In this document: in pieces, positions 1 to 6,683 of the stretch
Numbering within the stretch: the first letter of the stretch is position 1
Layout of the letters: every line of letters begins with the position of its first letter
Source: an uncultured Collinsella sp.
GTDB taxonomy: Bacteria; Actinomycetota; Coriobacteriia; Coriobacteriales; Coriobacteriaceae
Length of the DNA: 9,550 nt
Assembly: GCA_902494465.1 (NCBI GenBank)
Contig: CABUTH010000064.1
Span: forward strand, 1-9,550
Direction: 5' to 3'
Program-made: the position numbers and the translations under genes
The notes under the pieces: model-generated
Told to the model about the DNA's origin: nothing
What the model saw: only the letters and a program-made list of their open reading frames with translations
Databases searched by the model: none

Positions 1-33
1 CGTCTGGATGTCATATCAGCTCGCGCCGCGCAC

Positions 34-957
34 CTATTGGGCATCGGCATTGCTCTTCTCATGGCCACTCACCGCAGCACGGACATGGCCGTGCGCCCGC
101 TCAAGAGCTACCGCAGCCTGCTCGGCATCGCAGTCCAGCAGTACCGAGACAATAGCGGTTTTTACGTGGCCGCCGGCATCTGCAAGCGCCTGAACGGCGC
201 GCTCGCGCGTGCAGCCGGTCGCCTCCATCACGATGTTCTGGCCGCGCACCACCAACTTCTCGTTCGTCTGCTGCACATCGACCATCAGGTTTTGGTATAC
301 CTTGCCAATCTTGACCATGGCACCGGTCGAAATCATGTTGAGAATGAGCTTTTGAACCGTTCCCGCCTTGAGCCTCGTTGAGCCGGTCAGTACCTCGGGA
401 CCGGGCACGGGCTCAATGGCAAGATCTGCGCTCTCCCCGATCTTCGACCCTTGGTTGCAGGCAATTGCAATGGTCTTGCACCCAGTTGCCTTGGCGTACA
501 CAAGGCCGCCCACCACATAGGGAGTACGACCGCTTGCCGCCAGGCCAACGACAAGATCCTTGTCCGAGAGTCCACGCTCCCGCAGGTCGCTCGCGCCAAG
601 CTCCTCGCTGTCTTCGGCACCTTCGACAGCCTTGATAAACGCCGTCTCGCCCCCGGCAATGAGCCCGACAATCAGATCGGGCGATACGCCAAACGTGGGC
701 GGACACTCCGAAGCGTCGAGTACGCCCAGACGACCGCTGGTGCCTGCGCCCATGTAAAAGACGCGCCCGCCGCGCTCGAGTGTCTCAGCAGCCCAGTCGA
801 TTGCTGTGGCAACCTGGGGCAACACTTTCGTGACCGACTGGACGGCACGAAGATCCTCATCGTTCATCGTCGTGACGATTTGCAGCGATGTCATCGTATC
901 GAGGTCCATTGACCTTTGATTACGCTGTTCGGTCGTGAATTTTGTTAAATCGAGCAT
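34..957 (-). CDS. murQ: N-acetylmuramic acid 6-phosphate etherase
   Basis: A 307-residue protein of the MurQ family, a cytoplasmic lyase that splits the lactyl ether of MurNAc-6-phosphate to give GlcNAc-6-phosphate and D-lactate during recycling of cell-wall sugars. A SIS sugar-phosphate domain fills the first two thirds. The family motif GAGTSGRLGVLDASE lies at residues 70-84. Glu84 and Glu115 (in EGAEDSEELG) match the catalytic pair known in E. coli MurQ with an offset of one residue. A second SIS stretch, GLAASGRTPYVVGGL, lies near 138-152, and the C-terminal part has the small helical domain usual for the family. The ATG at 957 is chosen because GAGGTG at 964-969 sits six bases before it; the open frame runs further upstream only inside the regulator gene. 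It starts 10 bases after that gene's stop, and the ribosome site overlaps the stop, so the pair is almost surely one operon. Length is normal and no key residue is missing. Confidence 0.96.
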   Translation of the reverse strand: MLDLTKFTTEQRNQRSMDLDTMTSLQIVTTMNDEDLRAVQSVTKVLPQVATAIDWAAETLERGGRVFYMGAGTSGRLGVLDASECPPTFGVSPDLIVGLIAGGETAFIKAVEGAEDSEELGASDLRERGLSDKDLVVGLAASGRTPYVVGGLVYAKATGCKTIAIACNQGSKIGESADLAIEPVPGPEVLTGSTRLKAGTVQKLILNMISTGAMVKIGKVYQNLMVDVQQTNEKLVVRGQNIVMEATGCTRERAVQALADAGGHVKTAIVSVLLDCDAEQAAVALERAHGHVRAAVSGHEKSNADAQ

Positions 958-967
958 TTCATTCACC

Positions 968-1819
968 TCATCTTTCCTGTTTCTCGATGTAGTTTTGCTT
1001 AATGACATGCGTCGCCCGTTCGTAGTCGCTGGCAACGTAAGCAGCGTACAGGGCATCGACAACCATAAGCTGGGCCATACGCGAAGCCATGGCACCGCTG
1101 CGGACCAAGGGTTCACTCGCAGCGACGCCGAGCACGGCATCGGCCATGGTGGCAAGCTTGGATGATCCATCTACTTTGGTAACGGCCACAACGGGACAGT
1201 TGTGACGTTGAGCCTCGGCGGTGCAATCCAGCACCTCTTGCGTCAAGCCCGAGTAGCTAAAGGCGATTGCCATATCGCCCTCATGCATGTTCTTGGCACA
1301 TAAGAGCTGATCATGCCAGTCGTCGTACAGATGGCACTCTTTGTCGACACGCATGAGCTTTTGCGCCAGGTCGTGCGCGACCAAACGAGAGGCACCGATA
1401 CCGAACAGATTGACCGCGCGCGCCCGCTTAAGACGGGCCGCGCATCGCTCCAAGACGGTGTAATCGAGCGTTCGCGCCGTCGCCTCGATCGTGCGCACGT
1501 TGCTTTTCATCACCTTCCCCACGATACGTTCGACGCTGTCATCCATGGAGATGTCCTCGAGGGCTACGTCTTTCTTGTCACCTAAGAGCGCCAGCTCGGC
1601 AATCAGTTCGCGCTGGAACTCCTTGTAGCCCGCAAAACCCAAACGCTTGCAAAAGCGCAAAATGCTCGAGGGCGAGGAGAACGTGACATCGGCAAGACCG
1701 CGGACGGACAGCCCGACCACCTCGTGCGGATGAGCGCTTACATATGCGATGACATTGCGTTCCGCCGGGCTCGCGCTGAGCTCACGCTCGCGAAGCCGCA
1801 AAAACAATCCGTTTGCCAT
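968..1819 (-). CDS. RpiR-family transcriptional regulator with SIS domain (MurR-like)
   Basis: A 283-residue DNA-binding regulator. Residues about 1-77 form the RpiR-type helix-turn-helix (LADVTFSSPSSILRFCKRLGF at 42-62 is the recognition region). Residues about 120-250 form a SIS domain with the phosphosugar-binding patterns FGIGASRLVAHDL (139-151) and SYSGLTQE (188-195). Regulators of this family bind a sugar phosphate and control genes for its use. Sitting directly upstream of murQ with a 10-base gap, this one probably senses MurNAc-6-phosphate or a related sugar, as MurR does in E. coli. The ligand is inferred from context. The start is the ATG at 1819 rather than the in-frame GTG at 1828, because that GTG overlaps the ribosome site itself. 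Whether it represses or activates cannot be read from the sequence. Confidence 0.93.
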   Translation of the reverse strand: MANGLFLRLRERELSASPAERNVIAYVSAHPHEVVGLSVRGLADVTFSSPSSILRFCKRLGFAGYKEFQRELIAELALLGDKKDVALEDISMDDSVERIVGKVMKSNVRTIEATARTLDYTVLERCAARLKRARAVNLFGIGASRLVAHDLAQKLMRVDKECHLYDDWHDQLLCAKNMHEGDMAIAFSYSGLTQEVLDCTAEAQRHNCPVVAVTKVDGSSKLATMADAVLGVAASEPLVRSGAMASRMAQLMVVDALYAAYVASDYERATHVIKQNYIEKQER

Positions 1820-1827
1820 CTCAAACA

Positions 1828-1832
1828 CCTCC
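1828..1832 (-). promoter_or_regulatory. Ribosome binding site that fixes the regulator start
   Basis: GGAGG on the minus strand, eight bases before the ATG at 1819. The alternative GTG at 1826-1828 shares a base with this site and could not be initiated from it, so the shorter protein (starting MANGLF) is preferred. Confidence 0.8.
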
Positions 1833-1894
1833 GTTGAGAAGAATTAAAGACCAACGAACGATTCGTACCGGATACAAACAGCTTTTGCGATACA

Positions 1895-1917
1895 TTGTGC
1901 CGCATCGTGGCGCACAA
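1895..1917. promoter_or_regulatory. Inverted repeat upstream of the rpiR-murQ operon, possible operator
   Basis: TTGTGC at 1895-1900 and GCACAA at 1912-1917 form a perfect 6-bp inverted repeat with an 11-base spacer, about 76-98 bases before the regulator start. RpiR-family proteins bind palindromes in front of their own operons, so this is a candidate autoregulatory site. A weak promoter could overlap it (TTGTGC as -35, TGTATC 17 bases later), but the -10 is poor. The other 1820-2023 sequence shows only the terminator-like hairpin beside it and no gene. Confidence 0.35.
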
Positions 1918-1942
1918 AGGGCGAGCGTTCTACCGCTCGCCC
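1916..1942 (-). terminator. Rho-independent terminator candidate after the VanZ-like gene
   Basis: A perfect 9-bp stem, GGGCGAGCG (1919-1927) with CGCTCGCCC (1934-1942), and a 6-base loop. On the minus strand the stem is followed by only TTTG, so the U-tract is short. It lies about 80 bases beyond the stop of the VanZ-like gene and separates it from the regulator operon. Confidence 0.6.
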
Positions 1943-2023
1943 CTCAAATCCGACCGCTCGGAAATACGCGCGACACAAAATAATTCAACAAGGTCGCATT
2001 ATCAGAAACGGGTTTGTTACCGG

Positions 2024-2605
2024 CTAGCGCCTCGCATGGGCGCCGATCGGCCGAGTCGCATGGCGCACCAACGCCGCCGCCAGCAATACCGACAGCATGG
2101 CGGTGACATAGCCCGCAGCGTCGAATCCTAAATCGATAACGTCGAAATGCCTTCCGGGAACAAAGATCTTATGCACCTGATCGCCAACGGAGCAGGCGGC
2201 GCAAAAGAGCAATACGGGCACGCAACGGGAGCATACGCTCCACGGACGCCTGGAAAAGCAAACCACGACCACGGAGGCGAACAATCCGACGAAGAATAAC
2301 TCTACGGTATGGGCAACGCGACGGACGTTTGTGCCCACCCACATGCGAATGGAAGCAAGTCGGCCAGACCGGACATTCGAGGCAGTCGAATCGGCGCCCC
2401 CGGTCATTCCGTACTCCGTCTGGGCTTCACCCGTGGCATCGGCAGCCTGAACGCCCGTAGCCTGGCCCTCCACCACACGCGCGGTGGACTCGCTCAGCAA
2501 CGACGTCTCCACCGCATTTTGCTCCGTCAGCACCCAGATGCCCGCCAGCGTTGCAGCGAACAGAACGATCGCGGTCAATCCGATTATTTGTTTTACTCGC
2601 GCCAA
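2024..2605 (-). CDS. VanZ-like membrane protein
   Basis: A 193-residue integral membrane protein that I assign to the VanZ-like family. Four hydrophobic segments are visible at about 7-27, 100-117, 127-140 and 164-180. The family pattern is present: RRVAHTVEL near 95-103, GDQVHKIFVPGR at 141-152, then DVIDLGFDAAG at 155-165. Between helices 1 and 2 is a polar, probably extracytoplasmic loop of about 60 residues rich in Ala, Thr, Gly and Gln. VanZ itself gives low-level teicoplanin resistance in enterococci, but most family members have no known role, and nothing nearby (no VanA, VanH, VanX or VanS/R) suggests a glycopeptide-resistance cluster. The start is taken as TTG at 2605, seven bases after GGAGG; longer in-frame starts lie upstream of or within that site. 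It follows the recombinase by 104 bases with no terminator between them. Confidence 0.75.
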   Translation of the reverse strand: MARVKQIIGLTAIVLFAATLAGIWVLTEQNAVETSLLSESTARVVEGQATGVQAADATGEAQTEYGMTGGADSTASNVRSGRLASIRMWVGTNVRRVAHTVELFFVGLFASVVVVCFSRRPWSVCSRCVPVLLFCAACSVGDQVHKIFVPGRHFDVIDLGFDAAGYVTAMLSVLLAAALVRHATRPIGAHARR

Positions 2606-2612
2606 GGGCCAA

Positions 2613-2617
2613 CCTCC
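2613..2617 (-). promoter_or_regulatory. Ribosome binding site supporting a TTG start
   Basis: GGAGG within AAAAAAGGAGG on the minus strand lies seven bases before the TTG at 2603-2605, which begins a reading Met-Ala-Arg-Val-Lys followed directly by the first membrane helix. The in-frame ATG at 2647 lies upstream of this site and would add 14 residues translated through it. Confidence 0.7.
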
Positions 2618-2709
2618 TTTTTTGAATATCAGCGAGTGTAGCCCCAAATGGCATCGTCACCGTATCAAAATTTGAATCGCAACAGGAAGCGACAAAGCGA
2701 CGCAAACCC

Positions 2710-3315
2710 CTACCCCGCCTCGCGCATCCAGCGATCGAACGTCCCCACGCACACGCCCAGGCACTTTGCTGCCTGGCTGCGGGTAATATCGCCTGCCTCA
2801 TAGCTATCGCGCACCAGCTCAAACTGAGGAGGGCACGGCTTGCGAGGTCGACCGAAACGGACCCCTCGCGCCCGCGCCGCTGCAATTCCCTCCGCTTGGC
2901 GCCGATGGATATTCTCGCGCTCCACCTGCGCCACGTAGCTCAGCAGTTGCAGCACAATATCGGCAATCAGGACGTTGGTCACATCCGGCGCGCCGCTGGC
3001 CCTAGCGCGCGTGTCAAGCAATGGCATGTCCAACACCACAATGGCAACCCCGAGTTCCTTGGTAATGCGTCGCCATTCCTCAAGAATCTCGGAGTAATTA
3101 CGGCCAAGTCGGTCGATAGAAAGCACCACCAGCACGTCCCCGTCTCCCAGGACGTGCAACAGCTCGCGATAATGTGGTCGATCGAAGTCCTTGCCGCTCG
3201 CATGGTCGGCATAAATATTCGCTGAGCCCACGCCATAGGCGCCCAGCGCATCCAGCTGCCGATTCAGATTCTGATCGCGCGAACTCACCCGCGCATACCC
3301 GTACACCGTCGCCAT
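2710..3315 (-). CDS. Small serine recombinase (resolvase/invertase family)
   Basis: A 201-residue site-specific recombinase of the resolvase/invertase type. The catalytic domain covers about 1-140: YARVSSRDQNLNRQ has Arg9 and the nucleophile Ser11, and IDRLGR at 67-72 supplies Arg69 and Arg72, matching the active-site arginines of gamma-delta resolvase. The long E-helix with VERENIHRRQAEGI (131-144) and the RFGRPRK linker (153-159) follow. A helix-turn-helix of the Hin/resolvase type ends the protein (ITRSQAAKCLGVCVGTFDRW, 177-196). The ATG at 3315 is chosen since the protein then begins MATVYGYARVS, the usual N-terminus; the upstream ribosome signal (GGGGA) is modest. No transposase or obvious invertible segment lies beside it, so its substrate is unknown. 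The closest candidate site is the inverted repeat 20 bases upstream of the start. It may be a remnant or a solitary recombinase acting elsewhere. Confidence 0.92.
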   Translation of the reverse strand: MATVYGYARVSSRDQNLNRQLDALGAYGVGSANIYADHASGKDFDRPHYRELLHVLGDGDVLVVLSIDRLGRNYSEILEEWRRITKELGVAIVVLDMPLLDTRARASGAPDVTNVLIADIVLQLLSYVAQVERENIHRRQAEGIAAARARGVRFGRPRKPCPPQFELVRDSYEAGDITRSQAAKCLGVCVGTFDRWMREAG

Positions 3316-3334
3316 CTCATCCCCGCTTTCTTGT

Positions 3335-3373
3335 AAACCTGCCAAAAGGGACAGGTTTATTTTGGTAGGTTTT
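3335..3373. repeat. 39-bp inverted repeat before the recombinase
   Basis: AAACCTGCCAAAA (3335-3347) and TTTTGGTAGGTTT (3360-3372) pair at 12 of 13 positions around a 12-base loop. The loop contains CAGGTTT (3352-3358), which can pair instead with AAACCTG (3335-3341), so two mutually exclusive hairpins are possible. On the minus strand this would be the leader of the recombinase gene. A loose promoter (TTGAGA, 17 bases, TAAACC) overlaps it. It could be a binding site for the recombinase, a REP-like repeat, or an RNA switch; the sequence alone does not decide. Confidence 0.6.
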
Positions 3374-3434
3374 ACCTCTCAAATAGCAGGTAAGCGGGCG
3401 GCCGAGCAGACGGCAAGGTAGCCACTATTCAAAT

Positions 3435-3466
3435 GCGGAGGACGGCCCCGAAAGACCGCCCTCCGC
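3435..3466 (-). terminator. Terminator candidate after rnr
   Basis: GCGGAGGACGGCC (3435-3447) and GACCGCCCTCCGC (3454-3466) form a GC-rich hairpin with 11 of 13 pairs and a short loop. On the minus strand it is followed by ATTTG, a weak U-run. It starts 25 bases past the rnr stop, so it most likely ends the rnr transcript and insulates the recombinase. Confidence 0.65.
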
Positions 3467-3491
3467 TCTCTCGCCACGAGTCGGGATTTAG

Positions 3492-5627
3492 CTAATGGAT
3501 AAGCTTAAAGTCCAAGTGCCCACGCGTGGTATTGACGCGCGAGACCTCGATAATCACGCGCTGGCCCAGTTCATAGCGAGTCCCCGTGTCGGCGCCCGTC
3601 AGCGTAAGCGCGTCCTCGTCGAACTCGAACCACTCGTTGCCCAGGCTCTTAATTGAAACCAGGCCCTCGACCTGTGTTAGGTCCAAGCGCACAAAGAGGC
3701 CCATGCTGCTAACCCACGAGACGGTTCCGGCATAGCGCTCACCCAGACGGTCCTCATAGTACTGGGCAATCTTGATCTTTTGCGTCGCATGGCTGGCGGC
3801 ATCTGCCGCGCGCTCGGCATCGCTACATGCGCGGCAGATCTGCGGCAGAATGCGCGGCAGCGACTCGCGCCCCTTGCCGATCAGCCGCGGCGTACGGACC
3901 AAGGCGTCCTTGCCGCCGAGCTGCTCATAGGCCAACTGCAGTTTGAGCACGCGGTGCACCACCAGATCGGGGTAGCGACGGATGGGACTCGTAAAGTGAC
4001 AGTAGCACGGCGCGGCGAGCGCAAAGTGGCCCTCGTTGCGCGGCTTGTACAGCGCGCGCTGCATGCTGCGCAGAAGCAGCGTGTTGACGAGCGGTGCGTT
4101 GGCCGTACCGGCGGCAGCATCAACTGCAGCCTGCAGCTCATCGGGGCTCCCCAGGGCAATACCGGCAGCACGGCGATCGTCGATGATGCCTAGCTGCGCC
4201 AGCGCAACGGCGGCACCGTGCAGGCTATCGGGGCTCGGATCCTCATGCACGCGATAGCAGGCCTCGATATCACGGTCTGCCAGCCACTCTGCAACGCACT
4301 CGTTGGCGAGCAGCATAGCTTCCTCGATAAGCGACGTGGCACACGAACGTTCACGCGCCACAATCTGCACGGGCACTCCGTCCTCATCCAATAGAGCGCG
4401 AATCTCGGCCGTGTCAAAATCGACTGAGCCGCGGGCGCGACGAATACGACGGCGAAGTTCGGCGAGTTCGTTGGCGGCGACAAGGAAATCGCCGAGGTCG
4501 ATGTTGTAGCCGCGGGCGGCCTCCTCGCACGCAAGACCGCGCTCAAGCGCTTCCTCGCGCAAGGCCTCGGCAGCCGCGACATCCTCGGCCGCACCCTCCA
4601 GCACCGAATACTCAACCGCGCCGGCACGCACCAGCAGCGCCTCGGCGCCGTCATAGTCCATACGCACACGCGAGCGAATCACGCTGGGATACGGATCGTA
4701 ATGCCGCACGCGACCCTGCGCATCGAGCTCGATATCGACGGTAAACGCAAGACGGCCCTCGTCAGGGCGAAGCGAGCACAGGTCACAGGACAGGCGTTCG
4801 GGCAGCATGGGAAGCACGCGATCGGCCAGATACACCGATGTCGTACGATGGCGAGCCTCAAGATCGATATGCCCGTCCCAAGCCACATAGTGTGAAACGT
4901 CGGCGATATGCACACCCAGCTTGTAGCCACCCTCGGGCGTGCGCTCCAGCGAAATGGCGTCGTCAAAGTCGCGCGCGTCGACTGGGTCGATCGTGATGAC
5001 AAAGCGGTCGCGCAGATCGCGGCGGAGCGGGTCCTTAAGCGCCGCGGACACATCGAGCGAAAGCCCCTCGGCCTCGTCCAGCGCGGCCTCGGGATAGCTA
5101 TCGGTATAGCCGTAACGCGCCATCACATATTGAACGCCCAAATCGGGCGCGTCATCTCCGCCAATGCGGCGTTCGATCGTCACGGTACCCGATTCCAGGC
5201 GCGTCGGGTAGGTCAAAATGCGCGCGACAACAGCATCACCCGGGTGGACACCCAGACGATCCGCCGAGGTATCCTCGGGCAGAATGAAGAAGTCGGCCTT
5301 CAGACGCGAATCGAGCGGCTCGATCACACCGAGCGGACCGGCGGTCTGGTACGTGCCCACCACGCTTATGGCTGCACGCTCAACCACGCTTTCGATCACG
5401 GCGCGCCGCTCACCGTGCGGGCTGTTCTTAATGCTCACGGCAACGGTATCGCCATCCATGATCTCGCGCTTACCGCGGCCCATGACCTTGTAGTCGCCGT
5501 TTTCGGTTACAACGTAGGCGCTATGCTCATGGAGCTGCACGCGCCCGGTCAGGCTCGGACGGCGTTCGCTGCGCACCGGCCCGCGCTGATTGCGAGCTCC
5601 ACGCTTATGCTTGTTATTGCGCCCCAT
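3492..5627 (-). CDS. rnr: Ribonuclease R (RNB-family 3'-5' exoribonuclease)
   Basis: A 711-residue cytoplasmic exoribonuclease that degrades RNA, including structured RNA, from the 3' end and takes part in mRNA decay and ribosome quality control. A short basic N-terminus (1-25) leads into cold-shock/OB domains (about 26-150). The RNB catalytic domain follows with DPVDARDFDDAIS at 214-226; Asp214, Asp220, Asp222 and Asp223 match the metal-binding aspartates of E. coli RNase R. The second RNB signature, HFTSPIRRYPDLVVHR, lies at 544-559. An S1 RNA-binding domain ends the protein (about 628-710). It is shorter than E. coli RNase R (813 residues): the N-terminal winged-helix part and the long basic tail are missing, as in several Gram-positive homologues. 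The ATG at 5627 has AGGAGG four bases before it. A terminator separates it from ftsX above. smpB, a frequent neighbour of rnr, is not in the window. Confidence 0.96.
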   Translation of the reverse strand: MGRNNKHKRGARNQRGPVRSERRPSLTGRVQLHEHSAYVVTENGDYKVMGRGKREIMDGDTVAVSIKNSPHGERRAVIESVVERAAISVVGTYQTAGPLGVIEPLDSRLKADFFILPEDTSADRLGVHPGDAVVARILTYPTRLESGTVTIERRIGGDDAPDLGVQYVMARYGYTDSYPEAALDEAEGLSLDVSAALKDPLRRDLRDRFVITIDPVDARDFDDAISLERTPEGGYKLGVHIADVSHYVAWDGHIDLEARHRTTSVYLADRVLPMLPERLSCDLCSLRPDEGRLAFTVDIELDAQGRVRHYDPYPSVIRSRVRMDYDGAEALLVRAGAVEYSVLEGAAEDVAAAEALREEALERGLACEEAARGYNIDLGDFLVAANELAELRRRIRRARGSVDFDTAEIRALLDEDGVPVQIVARERSCATSLIEEAMLLANECVAEWLADRDIEACYRVHEDPSPDSLHGAAVALAQLGIIDDRRAAGIALGSPDELQAAVDAAAGTANAPLVNTLLLRSMQRALYKPRNEGHFALAAPCYCHFTSPIRRYPDLVVHRVLKLQLAYEQLGGKDALVRTPRLIGKGRESLPRILPQICRACSDAERAADAASHATQKIKIAQYYEDRLGERYAGTVSWVSSMGLFVRLDLTQVEGLVSIKSLGNEWFEFDEDALTLTGADTGTRYELGQRVIIEVSRVNTTRGHLDFKLIH

Positions 5628-5704
5628 GGCGCCTCCTAACTATCGATTGCGAACTCCAAAGAGTCTACCCAAATGATTCGCTTTCCTGCCGTCCCCTAGG
5701 GATC

Positions 5705-5738
5705 AAAAAACGGGCCGCCCCATAAGAGACGACCCGTT
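5705..5738 (-). terminator. Rho-independent terminator after ftsX
   Basis: On the minus strand AACGGG (5738-5733) pairs with CCCGTT (5714-5709), helped by an inner CG/CG step, and is followed by an unbroken run of T at 5710-5705. It lies 25 bases after the ftsX stop and about 80 bases before the rnr start. The rnr promoter should lie between 5628 and 5704, but I see no convincing -35/-10 pair there. Confidence 0.88.
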
Positions 5739-5762
5739 GGAAGGGATGAATTCCAGGCATGC

Positions 5763-6683
5763 CTACACGCACAGGTAGCGACGCATGGCGATGGCAGAAC
5801 CAAAGAGGCCGATAATCACGCCGACCAGAATCAGCGCAGCATAGGTCACCAGGTAGTACTGCATCGGCAGGGCAAACGACATCCAGCCGATGCTCTCCTG
5901 CAGACGCGGAATCATCAGATTGCGCAGCAGCTCCAGAACGCCGATGGAAAGCAGCGAGCCCAAAATGGCCTGCAGTACGCCCTCGGTGATAAACGGGCCG
6001 CGAATGAAGCCGTTGCTGGCACCGACCAGACGCATAATCGCAATCTCACGACGACGCGCCGTAATGGACAGGCGAATCGTGTTGTTGATGAAGATGAATG
6101 CGATAAAGGTCAAAAGGCCAACGAGCACCACGGCGGCGATGCGGATGTAGTTGGTCACCTGGAACAGGCGGCTCACTTCCTCCTGGCCGTACAGCACGCT
6201 CGCGTTGACGTCGCCGTCATCCGCGATCTTCTGGAAATCGGCATCCTTCTTGAGCTTCTCTGCCGTGCTCTCGACCTTGGACGGATCGTCCATCTCAATA
6301 GCGAAGGAAGCCGGCAGCGGGTTCTGGCCATCGAGCGCGCTCATGGTGGCGTCGGCGTTGCCCGACATCTTGCTCGTATACTCGGCCAGCGCGTCGTCCT
6401 TGTCCTTATAGGTCACGGACTTGACGTTATTCCACGTCTTAAGTTCGGCCTCAAAAGCCTGAACATCGGCCTGATCGGCGTCATCACTAATGAACGCGTT
6501 GATGACAACCTGATCCTCGACGGTACCGATCACGGAGTTCAGCATCCCGGAGCCCATGATGAACAGGCCGATGATAAACAGCGAAAGGAAGATCGTGATG
6601 ACGGCGCCGAGCGAGGTAGTCCAGTTACGGAAGAAGTGGCTGATTGCCTCTTTGAAGGAGTAGCCCACGTTAGTTGGTGCCAT
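5763..6683 (-). CDS. ftsX: Cell division protein FtsX (membrane subunit of FtsEX)
   Basis: A 306-residue permease-like protein with the FtsX layout: a cytoplasmic N-terminus, TM1 at about 26-46, a large extracytoplasmic domain (about 48-178), then TM2 (180-200), TM3 (231-252) and TM4 (278-298). Between TM2 and TM3 is the conserved cytoplasmic coupling segment NTIRLSITARRREIAIMRLVGAS (201-223, read as two parts around ARRRE), which contacts FtsE. FtsEX does not transport a solute. It uses ATP hydrolysis to activate peptidoglycan hydrolases through the outer loop during division. The ATG at 6683 lies inside the end of ftsE, overlapping its last 14 bases, with GGGAGG 11 bases upstream, so translation is likely coupled. 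Length and topology are normal. No hydrolase gene partner is in the window. Confidence 0.96.
   Translation of the reverse strand: MAPTNVGYSFKEAISHFFRNWTTSLGAVITIFLSLFIIGLFIMGSGMLNSVIGTVEDQVVINAFISDDADQADVQAFEAELKTWNNVKSVTYKDKDDALAEYTSKMSGNADATMSALDGQNPLPASFAIEMDDPSKVESTAEKLKKDADFQKIADDGDVNASVLYGQEEVSRLFQVTNYIRIAAVVLVGLLTFIAFIFINNTIRLSITARRREIAIMRLVGASNGFIRGPFITEGVLQAILGSLLSIGVLELLRNLMIPRLQESIGWMSFALPMQYYLVTYAALILVGVIIGLFGSAIAMRRYLCV

Noticed and set aside
1..33. A possible start of the next downstream gene on the minus strand (ATG at 14, reading Met-Thr-Ser-Arg).
   Set aside because: Only four codons are visible and no ribosome binding site precedes it, so nothing can be claimed.
958..1170. 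Extension of the murQ frame 71 codons upstream into the regulator gene.
   Set aside because: The added residues overlap the RpiR coding frame and lack MurQ similarity; a strong ribosome site marks the ATG at 957.
4908..5639. A 243-residue plus-strand open frame opposite rnr.
   Set aside because: Shadow of the RNase R reading frame, with no recognisable domain and no promoter or ribosome site.
5628..5704. A promoter for rnr.
   Set aside because: Hexamers such as TAGACT and GATAGT occur but none has a matching -35 at suitable spacing.
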